A DNA stretch of 64,000 nucleotides from WTFV01 sp965200895 (GTDB lineage: Bacteria; Acidobacteriota; Vicinamibacteria; Vicinamibacterales; UBA8438). How positions within the stretch are numbered: the first letter of the stretch is position 1; every line of letters begins with the position of its first letter. The DNA is taken from the NCBI GenBank assembly GCA_965200895.1, contig CBDAVM010000001.1, positions 806,001 through 870,000 on the forward strand, given 5' to 3'. This document shows, in pieces, positions 34,579 through 42,616 of the stretch. The notes below the pieces were generated by a model. That model was not told where the DNA came from, ran no database searches, and worked only from the letters and a program-made list of their open reading frames with translations. The position numbers and the translations under genes were made by a program.

Positions 34579-35407
34579 AGTCGCGCGCGACGCCGGTGAT
34601 CACGTAGCCGCCGGAGCGCTCGTCCCGGTCGAGCTCCAACAGGCCTCTCGCCTGGGCCTCCTCGAGCAGATCGTTGAACGACCGGAACCCGTGGGCCGAC
34701 TCGTTGAAGCCCGGCCGCCGGCGCTTCAGAGTCTGCTTGATCATCGACCCCCACAGCTTGGCGCCGTCGCCGCGCTCGGCGTAGATTTCCTCGGCGGTCT
34801 GCACGACGAGATCGAGCCCCTTCTGGGCCGGGTCGTCGGCCTGTGACGGCTCCGGCTTCCTGTCCGCCGCGGCGTTCTCGGCCGGGGCGCCTCCCCGGGG
34901 CCGCGCCCTGCCCCGCGACCGCCGGCGGGACGGCTGCCGCTCGGCGACGAGGTCGTCGTAGAAGATGAACTCGTCGCAGTTGTTCATCAACAGGTCGGAC
35001 GTCGAGCTCTTCACGCCGACACCGATCACCGACTTCGCGTTCTCGCGCAGCTTGCTCACCAGCGGCGAGAAGTCGGAGTCGCCCGAGACGATCACGAAAG
35101 TGTCGATGTGCTCCTTCGTGTAGCAGAGGTCGAGGGCGTCGACCACCATGCGGATGTCGGCGGAGTTCTTTCCGGAAAGCCGCGTGTGCGGGATCTCGAT
35201 CAGCTCGAACGCCGCCTCGTGCATCGTCGGCTTGTATTCCTTGTAGCGCTCCCAGTCGCAGTAGGCCTTCTTGGCCACGATGCTGCCCTTCAGCAGCAGC
35301 CGCTCGACGATGGGGCGGATGTCGATCTTCTTCAGCTTGGCGTCGCGGACGCCGAGTGCGATGTTCTCGAAGTCGCAGAACACCGCGAGGTTGGTGTCAC
35401 CGTTCAC
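34577..35407 (-). CDS. NYN-domain protein with C-terminal OST-HTH/LOTUS-like domain
   Basis: 276 residues from GTG 35407, with SD AAGGAG a few bases upstream. NYN domain residues 1-160: LAVFCDFENIALGV, KNSADIRMVVDALDLCYT and FVIVSGDSDFSPLVSKLRE carry the acidic residues of the PIN-like nuclease fold. A basic, low-complexity linker (RRRSRGRARPRGG) leads to a C-terminal domain (about residues 205-276, VVQTAEEIYAERGDGAKLWGSMIKQ through FNDLLEEAQARGLLEL). That domain fits OST-HTH, an RNA-binding winged helix. It is predicted to act on RNA in the cytoplasm. It is the second NYN gene within 9 kb, and the two differ in their RNA-binding module. Confidence 0.82.
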   Translation of the reverse strand: MNGDTNLAVFCDFENIALGVRDAKLKKIDIRPIVERLLLKGSIVAKKAYCDWERYKEYKPTMHEAAFELIEIPHTRLSGKNSADIRMVVDALDLCYTKEHIDTFVIVSGDSDFSPLVSKLRENAKSVIGVGVKSSTSDLLMNNCDEFIFYDDLVAERQPSRRRSRGRARPRGGAPAENAAADRKPEPSQADDPAQKGLDLVVQTAEEIYAERGDGAKLWGSMIKQTLKRRRPGFNESAHGFRSFNDLLEEAQARGLLELDRDERSGGYVITGVARD

Positions 35408-35689
35408 ATGTTCTCCTTGTTTCCAGTGGCTGCTGCTCCCGGCGGACGCGATCACCTGTCGTCCGGGATCGTACGTGAACCCGCGTCGCGGAGGCTGGTC
35501 CGATCATACGCGGCGCACTGCGGAGCGGCGCCGCGGGGGGCGGTCCGATCGTGCCGCGCAGCACGGGATGGCCTGCTTCCGGGGCGTCGAGCACGGCGCG
35601 CCGGGTGGCGGGTCCGGCGACCGCGGGGGCCACCTCACGGTCGACGGACAACGCCCGTTCCTGCCGCGTCACGTGCGGCGCCGCGGCGC

Positions 35690-37012
35690 TCAGTCGACGA
35701 TGGCCTGATACGTCAGGTTGCGCGACCGGCCCTGCACGTCGCCGACCGCCGCGCCGCGGTGCTGGATCATGCCGACGAAGGTCAGGTCCGACGCCGGATC
35801 GATCCAGAACCAGGTGCCGGCCGCGCCGCCCCAGTAGTAGGTCCCCTTGCGGTACGGCTCGCCCGCGGCGGCCGGATCGTGCACGGTGGCGAAGTCGAGG
35901 CCGAAGCCCTGCCCCGGCCGCATCGTCGCCAGCGCCTCGGGGGAGAGGAAGTTGGTGGCCATCAATTCGACGGTCCGCGGCGCGAGCAGGCGCACGCCGT
36001 CGAGCGCGCCGCCGTTGAGCAGCATCTGCGTGAAGCGCAGGTAGTCGTCGGCCGTGCCCCAGAGGCCGCCGCCGCCGGACGGGCCGGCCGGCATCTCGGT
36101 GCGGGTGGGCCCCATGTCCAAGCGTTCGAGGCCGCCGTCTTCGCCCTCCCCGTAGATGAGGGCCACGCGGTCCAGCTTCTCCTCCGGCACGTAGAACGCG
36201 GTGTCGACCATGCCGAGCGGGTCGAAGATGCGTTCCTGCAGGAACTCGGGGAACGGCTGTCCGGAGATCTGCTCGACCAGATAGCCCTGCACGTCGACCC
36301 CGATGCTGTAGTACCAGCGGGCACCGGGCTGGGCGAGCAGCGGCAGGTCCGACAGCTTGTCGATCATCGCCTGCAGCGGCTCGTCCGCGTTCAGCACGCG
36401 CTGCTCGCGGTAGAGCCGGTCGACGTGGTTGGCCGTCCCGAGGCCGTAGCCGAGTCCCCCGGCGTGGGACAGCAGCTCGGCCATCGTCATCGGGCGCTCG
36501 GCGTCGACCAGTTTCGGCGCACCGTCCGCATCGTCGCCGACATGGACCTGCAGATCGGCGAAGCCGGGGATGTAGCGCGAGACCGGATCGTTCAGGCGCC
36601 ACCTGCCCTCTTCGTGGAGCATCATCAACGCCACGCCGGTGATCGGCTTGGTCATCGAATAGATGCGGAAGATGGAGTCGCGCTCCATCGGCGCACCGCT
36701 CTCGACGTCCTGCACGCCGGCGACATGCGCGTGCACGAGCTTCCCGCCGCGCGCCATCAGGGTCACCACGCCGGCGAGCCGGCCGTCGTCGACCATGCCC
36801 TGCATGCCCGCCGCCAGCCGTTCGAGCCGCTTGGCCGAGACGCCGACATCGGCGGGATCGACCGCTTCCAGATCGCGCGCCGTGGTCCGTTCGGCCGCGG
36901 CCGGCGCCGCCGAGAGCACGCCCGTCGTGAACCCGCCCGCCGTGAGCGCCCCTGCCGTCCCACACGCGACGAGGAGATGCGCCAGCCGCCACCGTCTCAG
37001 TGCTTCCCGCAC
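35690..37012 (-). CDS. Serine hydrolase, class C beta-lactamase/esterase fold (copy 1)
   Basis: 440 residues from GTG 37012 (SD AGAGGTGA). A signal-like N-terminus (ending SAAPAAAE, near residue 41) precedes the catalytic SxxK motif IYSMTKP (Ser119, Lys122), a YSI variant of the YxN motif (RWYYSIGVDVQGYL), and GGGLWGTADDYLRF. A C-terminal FVGMIQHRG replaces the KTG region. Members of the family include beta-lactamases, esterases and D-aminopeptidases, and the family alone does not imply antibiotic resistance. It is followed 37194-38510 by a close paralogue in the same orientation. Confidence 0.85.
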   Translation of the reverse strand: MREALRRWRLAHLLVACGTAGALTAGGFTTGVLSAAPAAAERTTARDLEAVDPADVGVSAKRLERLAAGMQGMVDDGRLAGVVTLMARGGKLVHAHVAGVQDVESGAPMERDSIFRIYSMTKPITGVALMMLHEEGRWRLNDPVSRYIPGFADLQVHVGDDADGAPKLVDAERPMTMAELLSHAGGLGYGLGTANHVDRLYREQRVLNADEPLQAMIDKLSDLPLLAQPGARWYYSIGVDVQGYLVEQISGQPFPEFLQERIFDPLGMVDTAFYVPEEKLDRVALIYGEGEDGGLERLDMGPTRTEMPAGPSGGGGLWGTADDYLRFTQMLLNGGALDGVRLLAPRTVELMATNFLSPEALATMRPGQGFGLDFATVHDPAAAGEPYRKGTYYWGGAAGTWFWIDPASDLTFVGMIQHRGAAVGDVQGRSRNLTYQAIVD

Positions 37013-37193
37013 GATGTCACCTCTGCTGTTCCTGTTGCCTGTCCGCCGACGGTCGGTTCACCTGCTGTCCATTGCTACCGCTCGGCTGTCGCGCCAAGGC
37101 GGGCGCCCCGTCGGTCCATCGTGGGTCAGTCTCCGCCCGCTGCCGCGCGCCAGTCAATCGTGACGTCGTGTGACGCCGCTGGTCGAGGCGCGA

Positions 37194-38510
37194 TCAGTCC
37201 ACGATGGCCTGGTAGACCCAGTTCCGCGACAGCCCGTGCACGGCGGCCTGCGAGCCGCCCGTGTGCTGGAGCATGCCGACGAAGGCCAGGTCGTAGACCG
37301 GGTCGATCCAGAACCACGTGCCGTCTATGCCCAGCCAGTAGTAGGCGCCGGCCCCGTGCGGCTCACCGGCGGCGGCCGGGTCGTCGTAGATCATGAAGTC
37401 CATGCCGAAGCCCATGCCCGGCCGCATGTGGGCGGTGGCCTCGGCCGACATGTGGTTGGTGCGCATCATCTCGACGGTGCGGGGGGCGAGCAGGCGCACG
37501 CCGTCGAGCGCGCCGCCGTCGAGCAGCATCTGCGTGAAGCGCAGGTAGTCGTCGGCCGTGCCGTAGAGTCCGCCGCCGCCGGACGGCCCGGACGGCGGCC
37601 GGGTGAACGGTTCGCCGCGCGAGTCGAGCACGAGCTCGCCGTTCGGGCCTGCGGCATGCCGCAGCGCCACGCGGTGCAGTTGCGACCCCGGCACGTAGAA
37701 GCCGGTGTCGACCATGCCGAGCGGCTCGAAGATGCGCTGGTCGAGGAAGTCGCCGAGCGGCTGCCCGGACAGCTTCTCCACCAGATAGCCCTGCACGTCG
37801 ACCGCCACGCTGTAGATCCAGCGCGAGCCCGGCTGGGCGAGCAGCGGGATGGTCGCCAGCTTGTCGATCATCGCCTGCAGCGGCTCCAGCGGGTTGAGCA
37901 CCCGCTTGTCGATGAACATGCGGTTGACCGGGTGGCGCGGGTCGAGCCGGTAGCCGAGCCCGGCCGTATGGGTCATCAGCTCGCGCATGGTCATCTCGTG
38001 GTCGGCGTCCACGAGCTTCATGGATCCGTCGTCGTTCTCGCCGGCGTGGACCTGCAGGCCGGCCAGCTCGGGGATGTAGCGCGACACGGGGTCGTTGAGG
38101 CGCCACTTCCCCTCTTCGTAGAGCATCATCATGGCGACGCCGGTGACCGGCTTGGTCATCGAGAAGATGCGGAAGATCGAGTCGCGCGCCATCGGTCGGC
38201 CGCTCTCGATGTCCTGCACGCCGGCCACGTCGACGAAGGCGATCTTGCCGTGGCGGGCGAGCAGCGCGACGACGCCGGCGACCGCGCCGTCGTCCACCTG
38301 CGCCTGCAGCCCGGCGTCGAGCCGCTCCAGGCGCTCGGCCGAGAGTCCGACCTCGGCGGGGGCGACGGTTTCAAAATCCGCCGCGGCGGCTGTCGCGCCG
38401 CTCCCGCGCTCGGCGAGGACCGGTGGGATGGAGAGCGTCGCGACGAGCAGGACAAGCGCAGCGAGCGCGGCCGCGAACGGGACGAGACGCCACGGTCTGT
38501 CTGTCGACAA
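37194..38510 (-). CDS. Serine hydrolase, class C beta-lactamase/esterase fold (copy 2)
   Basis: 438 residues. The start is TTG 38510, justified by a perfect AGGAGG 8 nt upstream. The signal peptide (ending PPVLAERG, near residue 33) is followed by FSMTKP (Ser117, Lys120), RWIYSVAVDVQGYL, GGGLYGTADDYLRF and FVGMLQHTGG, in the same order and spacing as copy 1. Tandem duplication is evident from these shared blocks. The periplasmic substrate is unknown. The 181-bp gap between the copies holds nothing recognisable. Confidence 0.85.
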   Translation of the reverse strand: MSTDRPWRLVPFAAALAALVLLVATLSIPPVLAERGSGATAAAADFETVAPAEVGLSAERLERLDAGLQAQVDDGAVAGVVALLARHGKIAFVDVAGVQDIESGRPMARDSIFRIFSMTKPVTGVAMMMLYEEGKWRLNDPVSRYIPELAGLQVHAGENDDGSMKLVDADHEMTMRELMTHTAGLGYRLDPRHPVNRMFIDKRVLNPLEPLQAMIDKLATIPLLAQPGSRWIYSVAVDVQGYLVEKLSGQPLGDFLDQRIFEPLGMVDTGFYVPGSQLHRVALRHAAGPNGELVLDSRGEPFTRPPSGPSGGGGLYGTADDYLRFTQMLLDGGALDGVRLLAPRTVEMMRTNHMSAEATAHMRPGMGFGMDFMIYDDPAAAGEPHGAGAYYWLGIDGTWFWIDPVYDLAFVGMLQHTGGSQAAVHGLSRNWVYQAIVD

Positions 38511-38574
38511 GGGAATACCTCCTGGTGGGACCTGCGAATGTGATCAGATTCTAACGACTTCGGCTCCCGACCCG

Positions 38575-38690
38575 CGCCGTCGGGTGGCCGGCTCGCGGCC
38601 GAGCGGTCTCCGCGCCCCGTGATGACCGCCGAGCCGCGAACAACGTTCGCCGTCGGGTGGCCGGCCCCGCGGCCGAGCGTCGCCCGCGCC
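38575..38690 (+). repeat. Direct near-duplication upstream of the Tsx-like gene
   Basis: CGCCGTCGGGTGGCCGG (38575 on) recurs at 38648, offset 73 bp. The similarity runs for about 42 nt (…CGCGGCCGAGCG…CGCGCC) with several mismatches. The second copy ends 15 bp before the -10 box of the Tsx-like gene. Confidence 0.65.
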
Positions 38691-38704
38691 AAGCCGGCCG
38701 CCAC

Positions 38705-38710
38705 TATCAT
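38705..38710 (+). promoter_or_regulatory. -10 box of a leaderless Tsx-like gene
   Basis: TATCAT lies exactly 7 nt before ATG 38718. No SD is present in the intervening TCGCGGA, so the mRNA probably starts at the initiation codon. Confidence 0.5.
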
Positions 38711-38717
38711 TCGCGGA

Positions 38718-39512
38718 ATGACGGAAGCGGCCCGCACCCGCACGCACGTTCGTTGCGCGTTCGTCGTCGCGCTGCTGCCGTTCTGGCCGGCCGCGGCGGG
38801 CGCGCAGACCGAGTTCCACTACCAGTACGGGAAGTTCGTCAACCCGTTCTCCGGGACGCGGGCGCATGCCTCGATCCTCACCGTGCAGCAGGCGTCGCGC
38901 TGGTCGCTCGGCGACAGCTTCATTTTCATCGACCTCACCGACGACGGCGGCGCGGACGGCTTCAACGAGATGAGCCTCTACGGCGAGTGGTATCCGACGC
39001 TGAGCCTCGGCCGGATCTCGGGCCGGCGGATCGGCGCCGGGCCGCTCCGCGACGTGGCGCTCGTCAGCGGCTTCAACTTCGGCAACGACGCCGACATCTT
39101 CCGCTACGTGCCCGGCGGTCGGCTCTCGTGGGACGTGCCCGGCTTCTTCTTCCTGAACACCGACTTCGGCGTCGCCATCGACCACAGCAGCGGCATCGAG
39201 CGCGGCGGGGCGCCCCGGACCGGTCCGAACTTCGTGTTCGACGTCAACTGGGGCGCCGCCTTCGATCTCGGCGGCCAGCCGTTCCGGTTCACCGGCCACG
39301 CGAAGTACATGGGCCCGACGACCGACGAGCTGGGGCATGGCCTGAGGCCGTCGCTCCTGGCGCAGCCGCAGCTCGGCTGGGATCTCGGCCGGGCCCTGAC
39401 CGGCCACGCCGACCAGCTCTTCCTGGGGGTGGAGTACCAGTACTGGTGGAACAAGCTCGGTGTCGCCGCGGGCGACAACGTGGCGCAGTTGTGGGTGGCG
39501 TGGCGGATGTGA
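38718..39512 (+). CDS. Tsx-like outer-membrane channel (DUF5020/nucleoside channel type)
   Basis: 264 residues from ATG 38718. The signal peptide (ending AAAGAQTEF, near residue 28) precedes alternating amphipathic beta-strands rich in Gly, Phe, Tyr and Trp. Examples are FHYQYGKFVNPF, SLGDSFIFIDLTDD, EMSLYGEWYPTLSL, FRYVPGGRLSWD, LFLGVEYQYWWNKLG and the terminal strand NVAQLWVAWRM with an aromatic-free Met end. This resembles small Tsx/OmpK-type barrels that pass nucleosides. Transport specificity is inference only. Confidence 0.65.
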   Translation: MTEAARTRTHVRCAFVVALLPFWPAAAGAQTEFHYQYGKFVNPFSGTRAHASILTVQQASRWSLGDSFIFIDLTDDGGADGFNEMSLYGEWYPTLSLGRISGRRIGAGPLRDVALVSGFNFGNDADIFRYVPGGRLSWDVPGFFFLNTDFGVAIDHSSGIERGGAPRTGPNFVFDVNWGAAFDLGGQPFRFTGHAKYMGPTTDELGHGLRPSLLAQPQLGWDLGRALTGHADQLFLGVEYQYWWNKLGVAAGDNVAQLWVAWRM

Positions 39513-39619
39513 GCCGATGGCCCGTTGTGGGAATTGAAGTCGCGCCAGCGTTTCCCGCCGGCCGCCGGTCGCGCCGGTCGTGGTCGCCCGTGGTCGCGTC
39601 CGGTCGCGAGCGCGTAGGG

Positions 39620-39625
39620 TACAAT
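39620..39625 (+). promoter_or_regulatory. -10 box of a leaderless small gene
   Basis: TACAAT ends exactly 7 nt before GTG 39633, with no SD between. It has the same geometry as the boxes at 20869 and 38705. Confidence 0.5.
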
Positions 39626-39632
39626 TTGTCCA

Positions 39633-39905
39633 GTGCCGATCTACGCTGTGCTCTCGGCGCCGCAATCGACCGAGGAGCTCGATCGCGCTGTCGAGTCCGA
39701 GTTCGACGAGAACGATCGTCACGCACTTGCTCCAGGCGTCTGGTTCGTCCGTAGCCGGCTCGCGACATCGACTCAGCTTCGAGACCGTCTTGGGATTCAG
39801 GTCGACGGCAAGAGCGGCGTCGTGATCGCCGCATCATCTGGACGCTATTCCGGTGTAGCCGACGCCGTCTTCGTAGAGAAGCTGCAGGTGTGGGAGGGGG
39901 AGTGA
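39633..39905 (+). CDS. Small protein, possibly SinR/Cas2-like ferredoxin fold
   Basis: 90 residues from GTG 39633. The pattern MPIYAVLSAP at the start, a helix TEELDRAVESEFDENDRHALAPGVWFVRS, then TSTQLRDRLGIQ and GVVIAASSGRYSGVADAVFVEKLQVW resembles small SinR/Cas2-like proteins (beta-alpha-beta with a central xLxxGVWFV strand). There is no CRISPR context, so no nuclease role is claimed. Its TGA overlaps the next gene's GTG (GTGA), so the two are translationally coupled. Confidence 0.55.
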   Translation: MPIYAVLSAPQSTEELDRAVESEFDENDRHALAPGVWFVRSRLATSTQLRDRLGIQVDGKSGVVIAASSGRYSGVADAVFVEKLQVWEGE

Positions 39906-40146
39906 GCGTCGTCCAGTTCCCAGGAGACCAGCGGGGCATCCCTGGCGGGCGGGGCGGTGGCGGCGGCTCCGACGAGGTCGTTTCGCTGAAGATTCAGGTG
40001 GCTACAATCGCGAGCTGGAACGCATGGCGACACAGGAAGACGTACTCCGGGTGAAGCTGTGGGTTCTAGCCGGCGTGATCGGCGGCATGATCATCGCGGT
40101 CAGCTTCGGGCTCGCCATCGCTCGACTGTTCCTGTCCACATCCTGA
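39902..40146 (+). CDS. Small membrane protein, frameshifted by one base
   Basis: The GTG at 39902 overlaps the preceding stop. The first frame gives MSVVQFPGDQRGIPGG, a Gly-run and SDEVVSLKIQVATI, then collapses into unlikely sequence. From about 40012 a second frame (-1) gives RELERMATQEDVLRVKLWVLA followed by a transmembrane helix and LAIARLFLSTS, ending at 40146. One missing base near 40011 would join them into an ~80-residue protein: disordered N-terminus, short coiled segment and one C-terminal helix, a layout familiar among small phage- and toxin-like membrane proteins. As sequenced, only the 40-residue ORF from ATG 40024 can make the helix. Confidence 0.5.
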
Positions 40147-40543
40147 TCGTCGGGGGGCATCGCTGTGTCTGAAGCTGGGCTCCCGGCCACTCGTGCCGAG
40201 AACCGGCACGGCCTCTGTTGCGTCGGCCCCGCGAAGCAACGCCGCGAGTAACCGTTACCAATGACCGCGCTGCTGGCGACGTTCGCGGCCGCTCTCCGCA
40301 CGGGACTGGTGCACGCCAACATCGGTCCGCAGCCCGTCTATACCGCACTGGAAACAATCCGGCCGTCCGGCCGCCAGCCGGCAATGGCTCGCAGCTCTGC
40401 GTCAACCGCACCAGCCGAGCTTGCCCCATCCCGCTCCCGCGCTCCGGAACACACCGCACCTTGTCGTTTCGGGTGCGATCGGTTGGCTCGCCCATGCAGG
40501 GATGACGAACTGGCGCCGGCTGGTGCGTAAGGGACGTGTTCGC
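40147..40543. other. Gene-poor 397-bp interval
   Basis: No frame here has initiation signals plus consistent codon structure. A GTGCCG/CGGCAC hairpin with an AGAAC loop lies at 40193-40209, 47 nt after the small membrane gene, and may end its transcript. The remainder looks like degraded sequence next to the truncated gene at 40544. Confidence 0.4.
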
Positions 40544-40969
40544 TCACGCGAGAAGGCGCTCCATCTCCTCGATGAACGTGCGGGTATCGAGGAAGTAGTT
40601 GGGGAACGTGCGGCGCAGCGACTCCAGCGAGTCGGAGGCGACGAGTACGACGTCTCCCGCCGTGCCGGCGAGACGCTTCTCCTCCGCGAGGTAGTCCTGC
40701 GTGTCTTCGACCAGTCCCCGGCGGTCACGGTCGTACGTCCGGATGCTGACGGTGTGCTGATCGGGCGCCACCCGGATCAGGTGGTAGCTGTGTGTGCGCA
40801 TGTCGCGTTCCTCGGCCACCTGCAGGGCGGCCCCGAACGCTGCGAGCTTGTGCTTGACCTGAAGCCGGTTCGCCGCGTTCCGGATCGCGGTGGCGATATC
40901 ACCTGCATCGCGAGGAGCGCGGGGCGCCGGCCAGCACGCGCTCATACATCGTGGGTAAATGGCCGACAT
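40544..40969 (-). pseudogene. C-terminal fragment resembling a RelA/SpoT-domain alarmone synthetase
   Basis: Up to 141 residues, but homology-like sequence begins only around DIATAIRNAANRLQVKHKLAAF. The rest (HSYHLIRVAPDQHTVSIRTYDRD, a TQDYLAEEKRLAGTAGDVVLVASDSLESLR segment, FPNYFLDTRTFIEEMERLL) resembles the C-terminal part of small RelA/SpoT-domain proteins, where a PNYF.DT.xF ending is common. The synthetase active-site region is absent, and upstream sequence is occupied by another gene's end. A remnant after deletion or insertion is the simplest reading. The upstream frame edge coincides with a perfect palindrome (40951-40977). Confidence 0.45.
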
Positions 40970-40977
40970 TTACCCAC
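40951..40977. repeat. Perfect 10-bp inverted repeat at a gene breakpoint
   Basis: GTGGGTAAAT (40951-40960) and ATTTACCCAC (40968-40977) flank a 7-nt spacer. It is AT-richer than its surroundings and overlaps the putative start of the truncated RelA/SpoT-like fragment. It could be an operator, a transposon-end remnant or a terminator for the kinase gene ending at 41021, although no T-run follows. Confidence 0.6.
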
Positions 40978-41020
40978 ACACAAGAAGTTCACCCGTCCAC
41001 CGCGGCGGATGCCGACCGAG

Positions 41021-42616
41021 TCAGTCGTCGGGGAACGCGGCCCGCGTCGTGGCCGGCTCCATGACGCGGGCGCTCAGGGTGATGGAGATGGCCATGACGA
41101 TGAAGAAGGCGGCCCAGCGGGGATGCAGGGGGGCAATGGTGGCCGCCGTCGACAAAAGCAGCACCGCGAACGCGGTATCCAGGAGTCGCTTCCACACGGC
41201 TGATGCGCGCCTCTGGGCGGCGAGCTGAGCGGGGTAGACGCGCGCCGTGAACCAGAGATGCAGCCGCAGGTTCACGACGGCGCCGACCACTGCGACCGCG
41301 GTCATGAACGTCACCAGGCCCCAGGGCGCCGGCAGCCATTCCCGCGCCCGCCAGACGGGGTACAGCATCAGCGCGCAGACGACGCTCACCGCCACCTGGT
41401 GGAACTGCCACCACCATCGCAGGTTGGCGGTGGCACCGTCCCTTTCGGTACCGGCCGGCGCCGGCGTCGGTGGGAGATCCGGCGCCGGCGCAGCGCTGCC
41501 GTTCGGCGCGGCGCCGTCCTCCGGCGCGTGTGGCGCGGCGCAGGCGGCCACCGCCTCGACGGCGTCCCGCACCGCCTCGAGCGCCGTGACCAGGGCGGCG
41601 GTGGTCCGGTAGCGGTCGCGCGGCGCCTTCGCCAGGCACGTGGTGATGACGCGGACGAGCGGTTCCGGACATTCCGGGCGCGGCGGACCGGGACCGGAGG
41701 GCTCGGTCTCGAGAATCCGCGCGACCGTCGTGATGTCGTCGGCGCCTTCGAAAGGATGTTCGCCGGCGACCAGCTCGTAGAGCAGCACCCCGAACGAGAA
41801 CTGATCTGCGCGGGCATCGACCGGGTCGCCGCGCAGCACCTCCGGCGCCATGTAGCCCGGGGTGCCGGGCAGGACGCCGGGTCGGGTCAGCGCCTCGGCG
41901 TCGCCGATCGCGGCCCCGGGTTCGAACCGCGCAAGGCCGAAGTCGACGACCTTGATCCCGCCGTCCGGCGTGTGCAGCACGTTGTCCGGCTTGAGATCCC
42001 GGTGCAGCACACCCTGCGCGTGCGCCGCCGAAAGCGCACGCGCGATGTCGAGGGCAATGGACACGATCTCGGCGACCGCCATGCGGCCCTCGCGGATCTT
42101 CATCGTGGCGCGCAGGGTGCGGCCAGGGATGTACTCCTGCACCAGGTAGAGCTGCCCGTCGAACTCCTCGAGCGCGAAGACGGTCGCGATGCCCGGGTGG
42201 GAGAGCGCCCCGGCCGCCATCGCCTCGCGTCGCAGCCGGGCGCGCAACGGTTCGTTGTGGGTCAGCGCCGGCGGCAGCGCCTTGATGGCGACCGGACGCC
42301 GGAGGCGGGTGTCCTGGCCCAGGTAGACGATGCCCATCCCGCCGCGGCCCAGCAGGCCGGTCACCTCGTAGGGGCCCAGGCGTCGGCCGATCAGCGGGTC
42401 GTCGTCGCCGGTGAGGAGCAGGCCGGGCGCCGCCTCGACCGCCGGCCGATCCAGCACGGCGGGGCCGCTGTGCATCTGCAACAGCGAGAGCACTTCCGTG
42501 CGCAGGGCCGGGTCGCCGGCGCACGCCTGGTCGAGGAACGCTTCGCGGTCCCCGGGGTCGCGTTCGAGCGCCGCGTGGAAGAGTTCGTTCACCCGCCGCC
42601 AGCGCTCAGCGTCCAT
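41021..42616 (-). CDS. Membrane Ser/Thr protein kinase (Hanks type)
   Basis: 531 residues from ATG 42616, inside the 3' end of the sigma gene. A GTG at 42625 is an alternative. The N-terminus MDAERWRRVNELFHAALERDP is the standard acidobacterial kinase leader. The kinase domain runs about residues 78-345: GLLGRGGMGIVYLGQD, VAIKALPP, HRDLKPDNV, VVDFGLARFE, GTPGYMAPEVLRGDPVDARADQFSFGVLLYELV. After an Ala/Pro linker come about four hydrophobic helices instead of the usual WD40 or TPR sensor. The gene overlaps the upstream ECF sigma gene, so the two are coupled and the kinase may control the sigma factor or share its stimulus. Confidence 0.9.
   Translation of the reverse strand: MDAERWRRVNELFHAALERDPGDREAFLDQACAGDPALRTEVLSLLQMHSGPAVLDRPAVEAAPGLLLTGDDDPLIGRRLGPYEVTGLLGRGGMGIVYLGQDTRLRRPVAIKALPPALTHNEPLRARLRREAMAAGALSHPGIATVFALEEFDGQLYLVQEYIPGRTLRATMKIREGRMAVAEIVSIALDIARALSAAHAQGVLHRDLKPDNVLHTPDGGIKVVDFGLARFEPGAAIGDAEALTRPGVLPGTPGYMAPEVLRGDPVDARADQFSFGVLLYELVAGEHPFEGADDITTVARILETEPSGPGPPRPECPEPLVRVITTCLAKAPRDRYRTTAALVTALEAVRDAVEAVAACAAPHAPEDGAAPNGSAAPAPDLPPTPAPAGTERDGATANLRWWWQFHQVAVSVVCALMLYPVWRAREWLPAPWGLVTFMTAVAVVGAVVNLRLHLWFTARVYPAQLAAQRRASAVWKRLLDTAFAVLLLSTAATIAPLHPRWAAFFIVMAISITLSARVMEPATTRAAFPDD

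Noticed and set aside
34416..34754. Minus-strand frame MRRLLELDVDYNARRMIG... downstream of the NYN-OST gene
   Set aside because: It is short, with no SD, and overlaps the ends of two confident genes. The repeated segment there explains the coding-like look.
39633..39905. Cas2 and an associated CRISPR array
   Set aside because: The small protein has a vaguely Cas2/SinR-like pattern, but there is no repeat-spacer array and no other cas gene in the window.
40261..40530. Several 70-110-residue frames in the gap at 40147-40543
   Set aside because: Ser/Ala/Pro-rich, with no initiation signals, no domains and inconsistent codon bias.
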